Part shown: piece after piece, positions 7,909 to 16,309 of the stretch
How the letters are laid out: each line of letters begins with the position of its first letter
How positions within the stretch are numbered: position 1 is the first letter of the stretch
Assembly: GCA_045598045.1 (NCBI GenBank)
Contig: JAZLLG010000030.1
Coordinates: 1-48,988, forward strand
DNA length: 48,988 bases
Reading direction: 5' to 3'
DNA from: RGIG3528 sp045598045
GTDB lineage: Bacteria; Bacillota; Clostridia; Lachnospirales; Lachnospiraceae
The notes under the pieces: generated by a model
The model's database searches: none
What the model saw: the letters and a program-made list of their open reading frames with translations, nothing else
What the model was told of the DNA's origin: nothing
Position numbers and translations under genes: made by a program

Positions 7909-8857
7909 AAAAGCAAAAGCAGAAAACGCGATAATGGAAAGCAATGCGGTTGCAATTGCAAAAAAGGCCAATCTTAAGCGTTTCTGGCACAAAAACTGGA
8001 TGGGTTATGCTTTTATGGCACCCTTCGTTATACTTTTTACAATATTCGTTGTTGCACCCGTTCTTGCAGCCATCGGCCTTTCATTTACGGACTACAACAT
8101 GATGCAGAAGCCTCACTTTGTGGGCTTTAACAACTACAAGCTTTTGTTCCTTGATGATGAAGTATTCATGACGGCTATAAGCAACACCGTTAAGTTTGCG
8201 GTTGTCACGGGACCTATAGGATATCTCCTTTCCTTCTTCGCTGCATGGGTAATCAACCAGCTGAAATGTAAACGTGCATTTGCACTTGCCTTCTACGCAC
8301 CTTCCATTACGAGTGGTGTTGCAATGACAAACGTTTGGCTCGTTCTTTTCTCTTCAGATAGAAAGGGCTATCTCAACTACTTCCTTATGAGTCTGGGTAT
8401 CATCGATGAGCCCATTCTCTGGAACACCGACCCCACGTACATTATGGGCGTCGTTACCTTCATTTCCCTTTGGATGAGTATGGGTACAGGCTTCCTTGTA
8501 TTCCTTGCAGGTCTCCAGAACATGGACCGCTCGCTTTACGAAGCAGGTGCCATTGATGGTGTTAAGAACAAATTCCAGGAACTGTTTTATCTGACACTTC
8601 CCGCAATGAAGCCGCAGCTTCTGTTCGGTGCCATCAACTCCATTACATCCTCCTTCGCGGTATTTGATATCGCGGTTTCCGTAGCCGGTATGCCCAGCCC
8701 GAACTATTCGGCACATACCATTGTTGCACATCTGTATGACTATGCATTCATACGTTTCCAGATGGGTTATGCTTCCGCTGTTGCGGTTGTGCTTTTCCTT
8801 ATAACCTTCATCCTCGGTAAGATTGTTATGAAAGTTCTGTCATCCAAGGACGAGTAG
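7901..8857 (+). CDS. Sugar ABC transporter permease (MalF/UgpA type)
   Basis: A 318-residue inner-membrane permease with six predicted helices. The N-terminus has the WMGYAFMAPFVILFTIFVVAPV helix pattern of this family (split here: WMGYAFMAPF, then VILFTIFVV). The EAA loop that contacts the ATPase is visible as LYEAGAIDGVKNKFQELFYLTLP. The start codon overlaps the stop of the binding-protein gene (ATGACTAA). With the next gene it forms a heterodimeric channel presumed to serve the 4972 binding protein. No ATPase gene lies nearby, as is common for this transporter class, where one MsmK/UgpC-type ATPase serves several importers. Confidence 0.92.
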   Translation: MTKKAKAENAIMESNAVAIAKKANLKRFWHKNWMGYAFMAPFVILFTIFVVAPVLAAIGLSFTDYNMMQKPHFVGFNNYKLLFLDDEVFMTAISNTVKFAVVTGPIGYLLSFFAAWVINQLKCKRAFALAFYAPSITSGVAMTNVWLVLFSSDRKGYLNYFLMSLGIIDEPILWNTDPTYIMGVVTFISLWMSMGTGFLVFLAGLQNMDRSLYEAGAIDGVKNKFQELFYLTLPAMKPQLLFGAINSITSSFAVFDIAVSVAGMPSPNYSAHTIVAHLYDYAFIRFQMGYASAVAVVLFLITFILGKIVMKVLSSKDE

Positions 8858-8871
8858 GAGGGGAGAGTGTA

Positions 8872-9738
8872 ATGTTAAAAATTAAATGGTTTAAAGGACA
8901 GTGGATACACATCACTTTCTCGAAGGTTCTTTTGTATCTCGTAATGCTCCTTCTTGTAGCGTTCACCGCGCTGCCCCTTGTGTTCGTAGTTGTTACGGCT
9001 TTCAAGCCTCTTGATGAGCTGTATCTCTATCCGCCGAAGTTTTATGTTATGCATCCTACTTCAAAGAACTTCTCAGACCTTGTTGTCACATTGGGAAGCT
9101 CGACGGTTCCTTTCACAAGATACATTTTCAACAGCATACTGATTACAATCGTCGTAGTTCTTCTTACGGTTGTTGTATGTTCACTTGCTGCATATTCACT
9201 TGTAAAGTTTAAGCCTGTGGGCGGAAAACTTGTATTTGACCTTATACTTATTGCACTTATGTTCTCGGCACACGTTACAAGAATACCGAGCTACCTGATT
9301 GTAAATAAGCTTGGTCTTGTAAACACTTACTGGGCACTGATTCTTCCGAACGTTGCCGTGGCGTATAACTGTTTCCTGATGCGACAGTTCATAACACAAT
9401 ACCCGGATGAACTTATCGAAGCAGCCAGAATCGACGGCGCCGGAGAATTCAAGATTTTCATTAAGATGGTTATGCCTGCACTTGCACCTGCGTGGTCAAC
9501 ACTTGTAGTTTTCTCCTTCGTAAGCAACTGGAACGACTACTTCTCACCACTCATCTACATTACGAGCCAGGCTATGAAAACACTTCCTCTTGCACTTAAG
9601 ACTATCGGAACGGGTATCGGACGTGCGGGAGCAACAAATGCGGCAGCGCTTCTTACAACGCTTCCGACAGTAATCATTTTCACAGTCATGCAGGGTAAAG
9701 TTATGGAAACCATGACATATTCAGGAATTAAGGGCTAA
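8872..9738 (+). CDS. Carbohydrate ABC transporter permease (MalG/UgpE type)
   Basis: A 288-residue partner permease. The EAA motif reads ELIEAARIDGAGEFKIF, followed by a helix-rich C-terminus ending TYSGIKG, typical of MalG-type subunits. A strong AGGAGGGG site precedes the ATG. It lies 14 bases after the MalF-type gene and 11 bases before the NHL/TPR/Yip1 gene, so it sits in the middle of one operon. Confidence 0.92.
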   Translation: MLKIKWFKGQWIHITFSKVLLYLVMLLLVAFTALPLVFVVVTAFKPLDELYLYPPKFYVMHPTSKNFSDLVVTLGSSTVPFTRYIFNSILITIVVVLLTVVVCSLAAYSLVKFKPVGGKLVFDLILIALMFSAHVTRIPSYLIVNKLGLVNTYWALILPNVAVAYNCFLMRQFITQYPDELIEAARIDGAGEFKIFIKMVMPALAPAWSTLVVFSFVSNWNDYFSPLIYITSQAMKTLPLALKTIGTGIGRAGATNAAALLTTLPTVIIFTVMQGKVMETMTYSGIKG

Positions 9739-9749
9739 GGGAGGACAAA

Positions 9750-11906
9750 ATGAAAAAGCTTAAAAAAATAAGCATTTTTCTGATTGCAGCAATAATGTTT
9801 TTGCTGGATTCAGCCAGACCGGTTCTCGCGGATACCGCAAACTACGTTACGGGAGACGATAACACACGTCAGCCCGTTCCTGAATGTTATGTATGCACGG
9901 AAACGATAAACAACATCGGTGATTTTGAAGACAAGAATAAATTCTTCAAGAATCCGCAGGATCTCTTTATTGATGAAGATGATAATGTTTATGTTGTTGA
10001 TACCGGTTGGAAAAGAATAGTTAAGTTTAACAGCGACCTCGTTGTTACAAACATTTATACATGCCCCGGCAAGGCATTCAATAAGCCTCAGGGTATCTTT
10101 GTTGATGAAGACGGAGATATGTACGTGGCTGATACGGAAAATAACCGTATTGTCCATCTTGATGCAGAAGGAAAGCTTATTGAGGAGTTTGGAGCTCCGG
10201 TTTCGGAAGAACTTGACAGAAGTGCGGTATTCACACCCACAAAGCTTATTGTTACCGACACAGGCTACATTTACGTGGCAAATAACGAAAACATTATGTC
10301 AATTGACGGTAACGGAGCATTCAGAGGCTTTTTCGGTCAGACGAACATCGGCTTCTCACTTTCGGATATGCTCGGAAGAATGTTTAATACCGAAGAAAAA
10401 CAGCTTTTCGCAAAGAAAAGAACAGCTTCTTCCTACATCAACATCACTTACGGACCCGACGGAAACGTTTATGCAACAAGTAATGAGCGTGAAGAAGGCG
10501 AAATAAAGAAGCTTAACGGCGTAGGTAACAACGTTTACCGTAAGTACAAAACGGTAGGCGACAAGATGCGTAACCCGATAAAGGATTTCATCGACAATAA
10601 AATCCTTAAAGCGGTTGTAGCAGGAAAGAGCTTTAAGTTCGGTGAGTACTTCAATGACGAAGGAATGTATATCGAACCTAAATTCGTTGATATATGTGTT
10701 GACAAGAACGGTATCGTAACCGTAGTCGAAGGCTTGAACGGTAAGGTGTACCAGTACGACCAGCAGGGCCGTATGCTCGTTGCTTTCGGCGGCCTCGGTG
10801 AGCAGACAGGAACCTTTACGAATCCTTCTTCCATAGCCGTTGACAGTAAAGGACGCATCTACGTTCTTGATCAGATTACAGCAAACATTCAGATTTTTGA
10901 ACCCACAGAGTTCATTCAGAACATACATGATGCAACATCAATGTATAACGAAGGACGTTACCAGGAATCTTACGACCTTTGGGAAAAAGTTCTCAGAACA
11001 GATGAAAACTACGACCTCGCTCATATAGGTATCGCAAATACTCTCTTCAAACAGGAGAAGTATGAGGAAGCAATGGAAGAGGCTAAACTTGTGGGTGACC
11101 GCGGAATCTACACAATGGCCTTCGATAAGCATAAATATGAAGTGCTTCGCGATCATTTCCTTCCTATTGTTCTTTTGGCCGTTATAATCATTATTGCGGT
11201 ATGCTTCCTTATAAAGCTCTTCTTGAAAATGGCAAACAAGGGCTATTGGGATTTCATCAGGGATAAGAGCAAAAAGATGAGCATCCCTCGCGGAATAGCA
11301 TACATTTTCTACATTATGTTCCATCCCATAGATGCTTTGGAAGGACTTAAGAACAACAGAGAAAGAGTAAACTGGGTCGTTCCGTTTATCATCTTCGCAA
11401 TGGCTTATGTTGTCAGAATCGCATACCTTTATGTATGTCACTTCCCGCTTGCTTCTATTGAAACAGACGACATCCACCCGGTCATTGAGCTTGTAAAGCT
11501 CCTGATTGTCCCTGTTTCATGGATACCTGCCAGCTTCATGGCAACAAGTATTTCAGGCGGTGAAAGTAAGACAAGAGAAATCACATTTGCATCTGCAGCA
11601 AGTCTCGCACCTTTTATCGTAATCAATGTGCCGATCATGTTCCTTTCACACATCATGAGCCAGACACAGAAATCATGGTATGGTATTTTCACGGCTCTTG
11701 CATACATAGGAATGTTCCTCATTCTCTTTATTGCAATGATGACCTTAAATAACTACTCATTCGGAAAGGCAATCGGAATGATGTTTGTATCAGCATTCCT
11801 TATGCTTGTTCTTTGGCTTGTGTTACTGCTTTGCTACGTACTTACCGGCCGAATGATTCAGTTCCTTATTTCAGTATTTAATGAGTTCAGGCTAAACTTC
11901 CTGTAA
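9750..11906 (+). CDS. NHL-repeat, TPR and Yip1-domain membrane protein
   Basis: A 718-residue protein of unknown function with an unusual order of parts. Residues 1-28 form a signal peptide. An extracytoplasmic NHL-type beta-propeller covers about 60-385, with blades such as NPQDLFIDEDDNVYVVD, KPQGIFVDEDGDMYVAD and NPSSIAVDSKGRIYVLD. A TPR-like helical pair follows (392-445), then a membrane helix (470-490) and a C-terminal Yip1-like multi-helix membrane domain (about 510-710). The propeller should face outside. RBS GGGAGG is just upstream. Its place between permeases and the DUF5696 gene suggests it works with the importer as a glycan-binding scaffold or sensor, but this is inference. Confidence 0.8.
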   Translation: MKKLKKISIFLIAAIMFLLDSARPVLADTANYVTGDDNTRQPVPECYVCTETINNIGDFEDKNKFFKNPQDLFIDEDDNVYVVDTGWKRIVKFNSDLVVTNIYTCPGKAFNKPQGIFVDEDGDMYVADTENNRIVHLDAEGKLIEEFGAPVSEELDRSAVFTPTKLIVTDTGYIYVANNENIMSIDGNGAFRGFFGQTNIGFSLSDMLGRMFNTEEKQLFAKKRTASSYINITYGPDGNVYATSNEREEGEIKKLNGVGNNVYRKYKTVGDKMRNPIKDFIDNKILKAVVAGKSFKFGEYFNDEGMYIEPKFVDICVDKNGIVTVVEGLNGKVYQYDQQGRMLVAFGGLGEQTGTFTNPSSIAVDSKGRIYVLDQITANIQIFEPTEFIQNIHDATSMYNEGRYQESYDLWEKVLRTDENYDLAHIGIANTLFKQEKYEEAMEEAKLVGDRGIYTMAFDKHKYEVLRDHFLPIVLLAVIIIIAVCFLIKLFLKMANKGYWDFIRDKSKKMSIPRGIAYIFYIMFHPIDALEGLKNNRERVNWVVPFIIFAMAYVVRIAYLYVCHFPLASIETDDIHPVIELVKLLIVPVSWIPASFMATSISGGESKTREITFASAASLAPFIVINVPIMFLSHIMSQTQKSWYGIFTALAYIGMFLILFIAMMTLNNYSFGKAIGMMFVSAFLMLVLWLVLLLCYVLTGRMIQFLISVFNEFRLNFL

Positions 11907-11932
11907 AACGGCGAAAGGAGAAAGAGATAAAA

Positions 11933-14203
11933 ATGGTTAAGAAATTTCTTAAAGAAAGACTCGGAACCATCATCTTTATTGCAATTGCAGCCGTTTTGGT
12001 GATTTGCGGTGCATTCAGCATCAAGGAAGCAAAGAACAATGCAATAACGTTTGATGATGAATACGAGGCGCCCGAAGCAACGGCAAACCTTATGGACGAA
12101 GGCGAGTACAAGTCTGTTGCAAAAAATGACAAGTTGGAAATGCTTTACAATGACGTCAAGGGTGCAGTTCAGATAATCAATCTTGAAAACGGTCACGTTT
12201 GGAAATCGGTTTGTGACAATGAAGTTATCGATATGTCCAAAATGAACAAACAGTGGGCAGCCTACTGTCAGTCGCCTATAACGATTTCATATAACGACTT
12301 AAAGAAACGTGACTCCGGTGTGAAAAAGCTTTATGCCGGCAAAGACTGCGGATATCTTGAGACAAATTACATTGAAAACGGTGTTTCCGTTACATACGGT
12401 TTCCTTACACCGGGCATCTACGTTACCGTTGAATATGTTCTTGACGGTGACAATCTTGTTGCAAGAGTTCCTTGGGAAAAAATACGCGAGGATAGCAAAT
12501 ACGCTGTTACTACCGTAGAACTTCTGCCTTACCTCGGTGCTTGCGGAAATGATAACTCGGGTTATCTTTTCTACCCTGACGGATGCGGCGCAATCACAAC
12601 ATACGACAAGGTAGGGGAACGTCCTTCCAACATCAAGGCATCAACCTACTACTGCTACACAAATAAATTCGTGTCGCCGGCTAACCTCGCGAACGATATC
12701 AATTATGACAGATACACGGCCGCTTTGCCTGTATATGGAATTAAAGAAGGGGATAATGCTTTATTCGCTTTCGGCTCGAAGAACTTTGCAAACAGCGGTA
12801 TCGTTGTATATCCTTCAGGTTATGTTATCGATTTGAACCACGCATCTTTTGAAATATACACGAGAAATGTGTTCAACGTTAATATGAGTAACATTTCCAC
12901 CGAGAGCGGTTCTGCAACAGGTGGTATGGTACAGCGTGTAGATAAGGAAATTATCAAACAGGATGTTGAAATAAGATACGCTTTCCTTTCCGGGGACAAA
13001 GCAAACTACGCGGGAATGGCAGACATCTACAGAGATTACCTTCTTGAAACAGGGGAAATCAACAAAGCCATTTCAACAGGGGAAAATTATCCTCTCGCAC
13101 TCAGAGTTCTTATGGGCGCTGAGGAGGAAGGCATCCTTTACAAAGAGTACATTGCAATGACAAAATACTCGCAGCTTATTGAAATGCTGGATACTCTTAA
13201 GGCACAGGGAATCAAAGGCTCAGAGGTTGTTCTAGACTCCTGGAACAAGGGTTGGAACACATGGGAATACTGGGGACCGGATATTCACCTCGGCGGAAAA
13301 TCCGGCTTTAACGATCTTTCCGAATATGCTTCCGAAAACAAGGACATTAATCTCTATCTTGAGAGTTACTTCTCCGAAGCGTGTGATAAGTCGAGCGACT
13401 TTGATGAAGATGATGACGCTTGTTACGATGGTATTGACATTCCGATTGGCTGGACAAGCTTTGACGGAACGAGCACATATTTCCTTAACCCTCATGCCTC
13501 CTTCACAAGAAATGAGAACTTCTTAAAGAAGCTTAGTAAGTACGAAGGCTTCGGTGTCGCTTATGCCGATATCGGTTCCTACTGTTATCCCGACTACAAC
13601 TGGCGTTATCCTTATACAAAGGTCGAGGCGGCAGAACAGCTTGGGGCTCTTTTACAGTCTACAAAGGACAATGGAAGACTTGTAGCAAACAGAGGTGCAA
13701 ACCAGTACGTGTACAAGGCTACCGATTTCTTTTACGAGCTTCCCGAAGATGCTTTCGGACTTGCTATTACCGACTATTCGGTTCCTTTCCTGGAGATGAT
13801 ATTCTCAGGACTTATTCCGTACAGCACAGAAGGAGCGGGCAATCTTGCATACGATCTTCAGACACAGAAGCTCCGCTGGATTGAATTCGGTTCAGTTCCC
13901 TACTTCTTCCTGAGCTATGAGTCGGCACTTAAACTTCGCGATACGAATCGTTCCACACTTTTCAGTTCGACCTTTGAAGAATGGCTTCCTACTGTTGCGG
14001 AGACATACGGTGAATTTGAAAAGAACCTTTCATGCGTTTATGGAAAACAAATGACAGGTCATGACATCCTTTCGGACGATGTCAGAAAAGTTTCTTACGA
14101 AAACGGAGTTGTGATTTACCTGAATTACGGTAATACAGACGCAACGTTTGACGGAATTACGGTTCCGGCAAGTGACTACATCATTCTGGGAGGTGCAAAG
14201 TAA
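11933..14203 (+). CDS. DUF5696-type membrane-anchored protein with putative glycosidase-like barrel
   Basis: A 756-residue protein, anchored by an N-terminal helix (about residues 10-30) and otherwise extracytoplasmic. The first half is beta-rich, like the domains that precede TIM barrels in several glycosidase families. From about residue 390 (LALRVLMGAEEEG) the pattern fits a TIM barrel, with acidic residues at strand ends such as GSEVVLDSW and GVAYADIGSY. The end carries the DUF5696-like FDGITVPASDYIILGG segment. No enzyme activity is established for this family to my knowledge; an outer-surface glycan hydrolase or binding role is a hypothesis. The start has AGGAGAAAGAG upstream. The stop overlaps the next permease start (taATGa). 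Confidence 0.75.
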   Translation: MVKKFLKERLGTIIFIAIAAVLVICGAFSIKEAKNNAITFDDEYEAPEATANLMDEGEYKSVAKNDKLEMLYNDVKGAVQIINLENGHVWKSVCDNEVIDMSKMNKQWAAYCQSPITISYNDLKKRDSGVKKLYAGKDCGYLETNYIENGVSVTYGFLTPGIYVTVEYVLDGDNLVARVPWEKIREDSKYAVTTVELLPYLGACGNDNSGYLFYPDGCGAITTYDKVGERPSNIKASTYYCYTNKFVSPANLANDINYDRYTAALPVYGIKEGDNALFAFGSKNFANSGIVVYPSGYVIDLNHASFEIYTRNVFNVNMSNISTESGSATGGMVQRVDKEIIKQDVEIRYAFLSGDKANYAGMADIYRDYLLETGEINKAISTGENYPLALRVLMGAEEEGILYKEYIAMTKYSQLIEMLDTLKAQGIKGSEVVLDSWNKGWNTWEYWGPDIHLGGKSGFNDLSEYASENKDINLYLESYFSEACDKSSDFDEDDDACYDGIDIPIGWTSFDGTSTYFLNPHASFTRNENFLKKLSKYEGFGVAYADIGSYCYPDYNWRYPYTKVEAAEQLGALLQSTKDNGRLVANRGANQYVYKATDFFYELPEDAFGLAITDYSVPFLEMIFSGLIPYSTEGAGNLAYDLQTQKLRWIEFGSVPYFFLSYESALKLRDTNRSTLFSSTFEEWLPTVAETYGEFEKNLSCVYGKQMTGHDILSDDVRKVSYENGVVIYLNYGNTDATFDGITVPASDYIILGGAK

Positions 14204-15153
14204 TGAAAAACAAAAGAAAAAGATTAACGCTTCGCACAAAGAACTCCCTGAAAGGTCTTGTGTTTGTACTTCCGTTTATAATCGGTGCAGCGGCATTCTT
14301 CATCTACCCGATTATATTCTCGGTTCGTATAAGCTTTGCGGAAGAAATTAAAATCATAGGTATGAAGCTTTCGGGCTTCAACCTTACCCAGTATAAGAGG
14401 GCAATTCTCCTTGATACGGATTTCCTTCCGACTTTCGGTGAGACGGTTAAGAACACGTTAACGACTTTCCCTCTTACAGTTATTCTTTCGCTTATCATCG
14501 CTGTTCTTCTTAATAAGGACATAAAGGGAAGAGGACTTTTCAGAGTAATATTCTTCATACCTTTCCTTCTGGGAAGCGGTGAAATTATGAAGCAGCTCCT
14601 TAATCAGGGTGTTGACCGTTCTGTACTTAATGTTACGGACGGCAGAATCATCCCGTACAACATCCTTCTTTACATCGGTACCGATGTAGCGGATGCTGTT
14701 CAGGCAATTCTTGGTAAGCTTGTAAGCGTCCTTTGGAGATGCGGAGTACAGATCCTTCTTTTCCTTGCAGGACTTCAGAGCATTTCACCTGCTCTTTACG
14801 AAGCTGCAAAAATCGACGGAGCTACGGAATGGGAGATTTTCTGGAAGGTTACAATTCCCATGATTTCCCCGATGATGCTTCTGAACCTTGTTTATACGGT
14901 TGTTGATTCCTTTACAAGCTCGGAGAATACACTTCTTCAGTACATAAGGACATACGGCTTTGCAAATGCAGAGTTCTCTTACGCGGCAGCGCTTGCCTGG
15001 ATTTATTTCGTCTTTATATTGTTGCTTGTTGCAATAATATTTGGTGTGATGAAGGGCTATATGCATACATCTGAAGTAGAGGAGGTAAGGAAACGTGAGC
15101 GTAAACACAGAGTCTTCACAATCGAAAAAAAGCCCCGCAGAACTTTTGAATAA
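14203..15153 (+). CDS. Sugar ABC transporter permease, second pair (LplB/MalF type)
   Basis: A 316-residue permease with a basic N-terminus, a first helix in GLVFVLPFIIGAAAFFIYPI, and the EAA loop ALYEAAKIDGATEWEIFW. It is distinct from the first MalF-type subunit and closer in style to those paired with LplA-type lipoproteins, one of which lies downstream at 16310. The start overlaps the DUF5696 stop. Its last 59 bases overlap the next permease gene in another frame, an unusually long overlap. Confidence 0.9.
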   Translation: MKNKRKRLTLRTKNSLKGLVFVLPFIIGAAAFFIYPIIFSVRISFAEEIKIIGMKLSGFNLTQYKRAILLDTDFLPTFGETVKNTLTTFPLTVILSLIIAVLLNKDIKGRGLFRVIFFIPFLLGSGEIMKQLLNQGVDRSVLNVTDGRIIPYNILLYIGTDVADAVQAILGKLVSVLWRCGVQILLFLAGLQSISPALYEAAKIDGATEWEIFWKVTIPMISPMMLLNLVYTVVDSFTSSENTLLQYIRTYGFANAEFSYAAALAWIYFVFILLLVAIIFGVMKGYMHTSEVEEVRKRERKHRVFTIEKKPRRTFE

Positions 15154-16108
15154 TATAAAGCTTCGTCTTTATCTTCTCAAAAGAAAATATGCAACGGCAT
15201 CGGGCGGAAAGAAGATACTTGTTACGATTGTAATGTACCTGCTTCTTATAGGACTTGCATTTGTATTCCTCTACCCGTTCCTTTACATGATTGTCAATTC
15301 ACTTATGACAAACTCGGATTTGAACAGTTCTTCCGTAAACTGGATTCCGACGGAATTCAAGTTTGAGAACTATGCAATAGCACTGAAGCTTATGAATATT
15401 AAGCGATACGCTATCAACTCCTTTACGGTAACGATTCTTTCCTGCATAGGACATGTTATTTCGTGTTCTTTCATAGGCTACGGTTTTGCAAGATATAACT
15501 TCCCTTTGAAAAAAGTGCTTTTTGCAATTGTTATTCTTGCATTTATCGTACCGACGCAGACAATCATTATCCCGCTTTACCTTACTTATGCAAACCTTAA
15601 GTGGATAAACACTTACCTTCCTTTGATTGTGCCGACGTTTTTCGGCTTCGGTCTCAGAGGCGCACTCTATGTTTTCCTTTTCAGACAGTTTTATCTTACT
15701 GTTCCGAAAAGCCTTGAGGAAGCAGCAAGAATCGACGGTTGCGGCTTCATGAAAACATATTGGAAAATCGTTTTCCCGTTGGCGAAAGCCACACTTGTTG
15801 TTGCACTTGTTCTTTCTGTTGTATGGCATTGGAATGACGCATATGAACCCGGTCTTTATGTTGACCGTCCGACATTGCAGTTTTTACCACCCAGAATCAA
15901 CTCAATCATAACAGCGGCAAACGCCCTTCCGGATCAGCAGCAGGAATATCTGAGACAGCTTGGTCTCGAAGATGGTGAAGATACGCTGAACAACGCTGTT
16001 GTTATGGCCGGCGCAACAATTATCACTTCGCCCATACTACTCTTCTTCGCATTTGCGCAGAAACAGTTCATGCAAGGTATTGAACGTTCCGGTATCACAG
16101 GTGAATAA
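15095..16108 (+). CDS. Carbohydrate ABC transporter permease, second pair (LplC/MalG type)
   Basis: A 337-residue permease, slightly longer than usual because of a roughly 40-residue N-terminal cytoplasmic lead. The EAA motif is SLEEAARIDGCGFMKTYW and the protein ends FMQGIERSGITGE, typical of MalG-type partners. I accept the GTG start at 15095 because GAGGAGG lies just upstream inside the previous gene. It is the last gene of the 4972 operon, with no clear terminator before the separately promoted binding-protein gene at 16310, so some read-through is possible. Confidence 0.9.
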   Translation: MSVNTESSQSKKSPAELLNNIKLRLYLLKRKYATASGGKKILVTIVMYLLLIGLAFVFLYPFLYMIVNSLMTNSDLNSSSVNWIPTEFKFENYAIALKLMNIKRYAINSFTVTILSCIGHVISCSFIGYGFARYNFPLKKVLFAIVILAFIVPTQTIIIPLYLTYANLKWINTYLPLIVPTFFGFGLRGALYVFLFRQFYLTVPKSLEEAARIDGCGFMKTYWKIVFPLAKATLVVALVLSVVWHWNDAYEPGLYVDRPTLQFLPPRINSIITAANALPDQQQEYLRQLGLEDGEDTLNNAVVMAGATIITSPILLFFAFAQKQFMQGIERSGITGE

Positions 16109-16153
16109 AGTTATTTTTGGGAGGTTTCTACAAAAAAAGTGAGTGGTTTGGAC

Positions 16154-16173
16154 TATAAATGGTCGAAATTGCA
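16154..16173 (+). promoter_or_regulatory. Shared 20-base element, copy 1 (putative activator site)
   Basis: TATAAATGGTCGAAATTGCA, identical to 33776-33795 in front of the GH105 operon. The element ends 45 bases before the first base of the putative -10 box in both places. The fixed geometry suggests an activator, most likely an AraC protein, controlling both promoters. Confidence 0.65.
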
Positions 16174-16194
16174 CAATACTCGAACGGATTTAGA

Positions 16195-16223
16195 GTGACT
16201 AAACTTTCCCAATGAGGTAAAAT
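16195..16223 (+). promoter_or_regulatory. Putative promoter of the 16310 binding-protein gene
   Basis: GTGACT (16195-16200), 17 bases, then TAAAAT (16218-16223). The weak -35 box fits activator dependence on the 20-base element upstream. The start of transcription would be near 16230. Confidence 0.5.
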
Positions 16224-16229
16224 GTAAAT

Positions 16230-16273
16230 ATGCTTGATAAAGCATCATCAAAAGTTAACAACGCCACAGGCGT
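16230..16273 (+). promoter_or_regulatory. Two small hairpins in the 16310 leader
   Basis: ATGCTT/AAGCAT (16230-16245, loop GATA) would sit at the very 5' end of the predicted transcript. ACGCC/GGCGT (16261-16273, loop ACA) follows. Neither has a T-run, so they are not terminators; a 5'-end hairpin can protect an mRNA from decay. Confidence 0.4.
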
Positions 16274-16309
16274 CGTTATAAATTTATTCTTTATGAATGG
16301 AGGATATGT

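Noticed and set aside
16261..16273. ACGCC/GGCGT hairpin as a terminator of the permease operon
   Set aside because: The stem has only five pairs and no T-run follows; it lies in the leader of the binding-protein gene.
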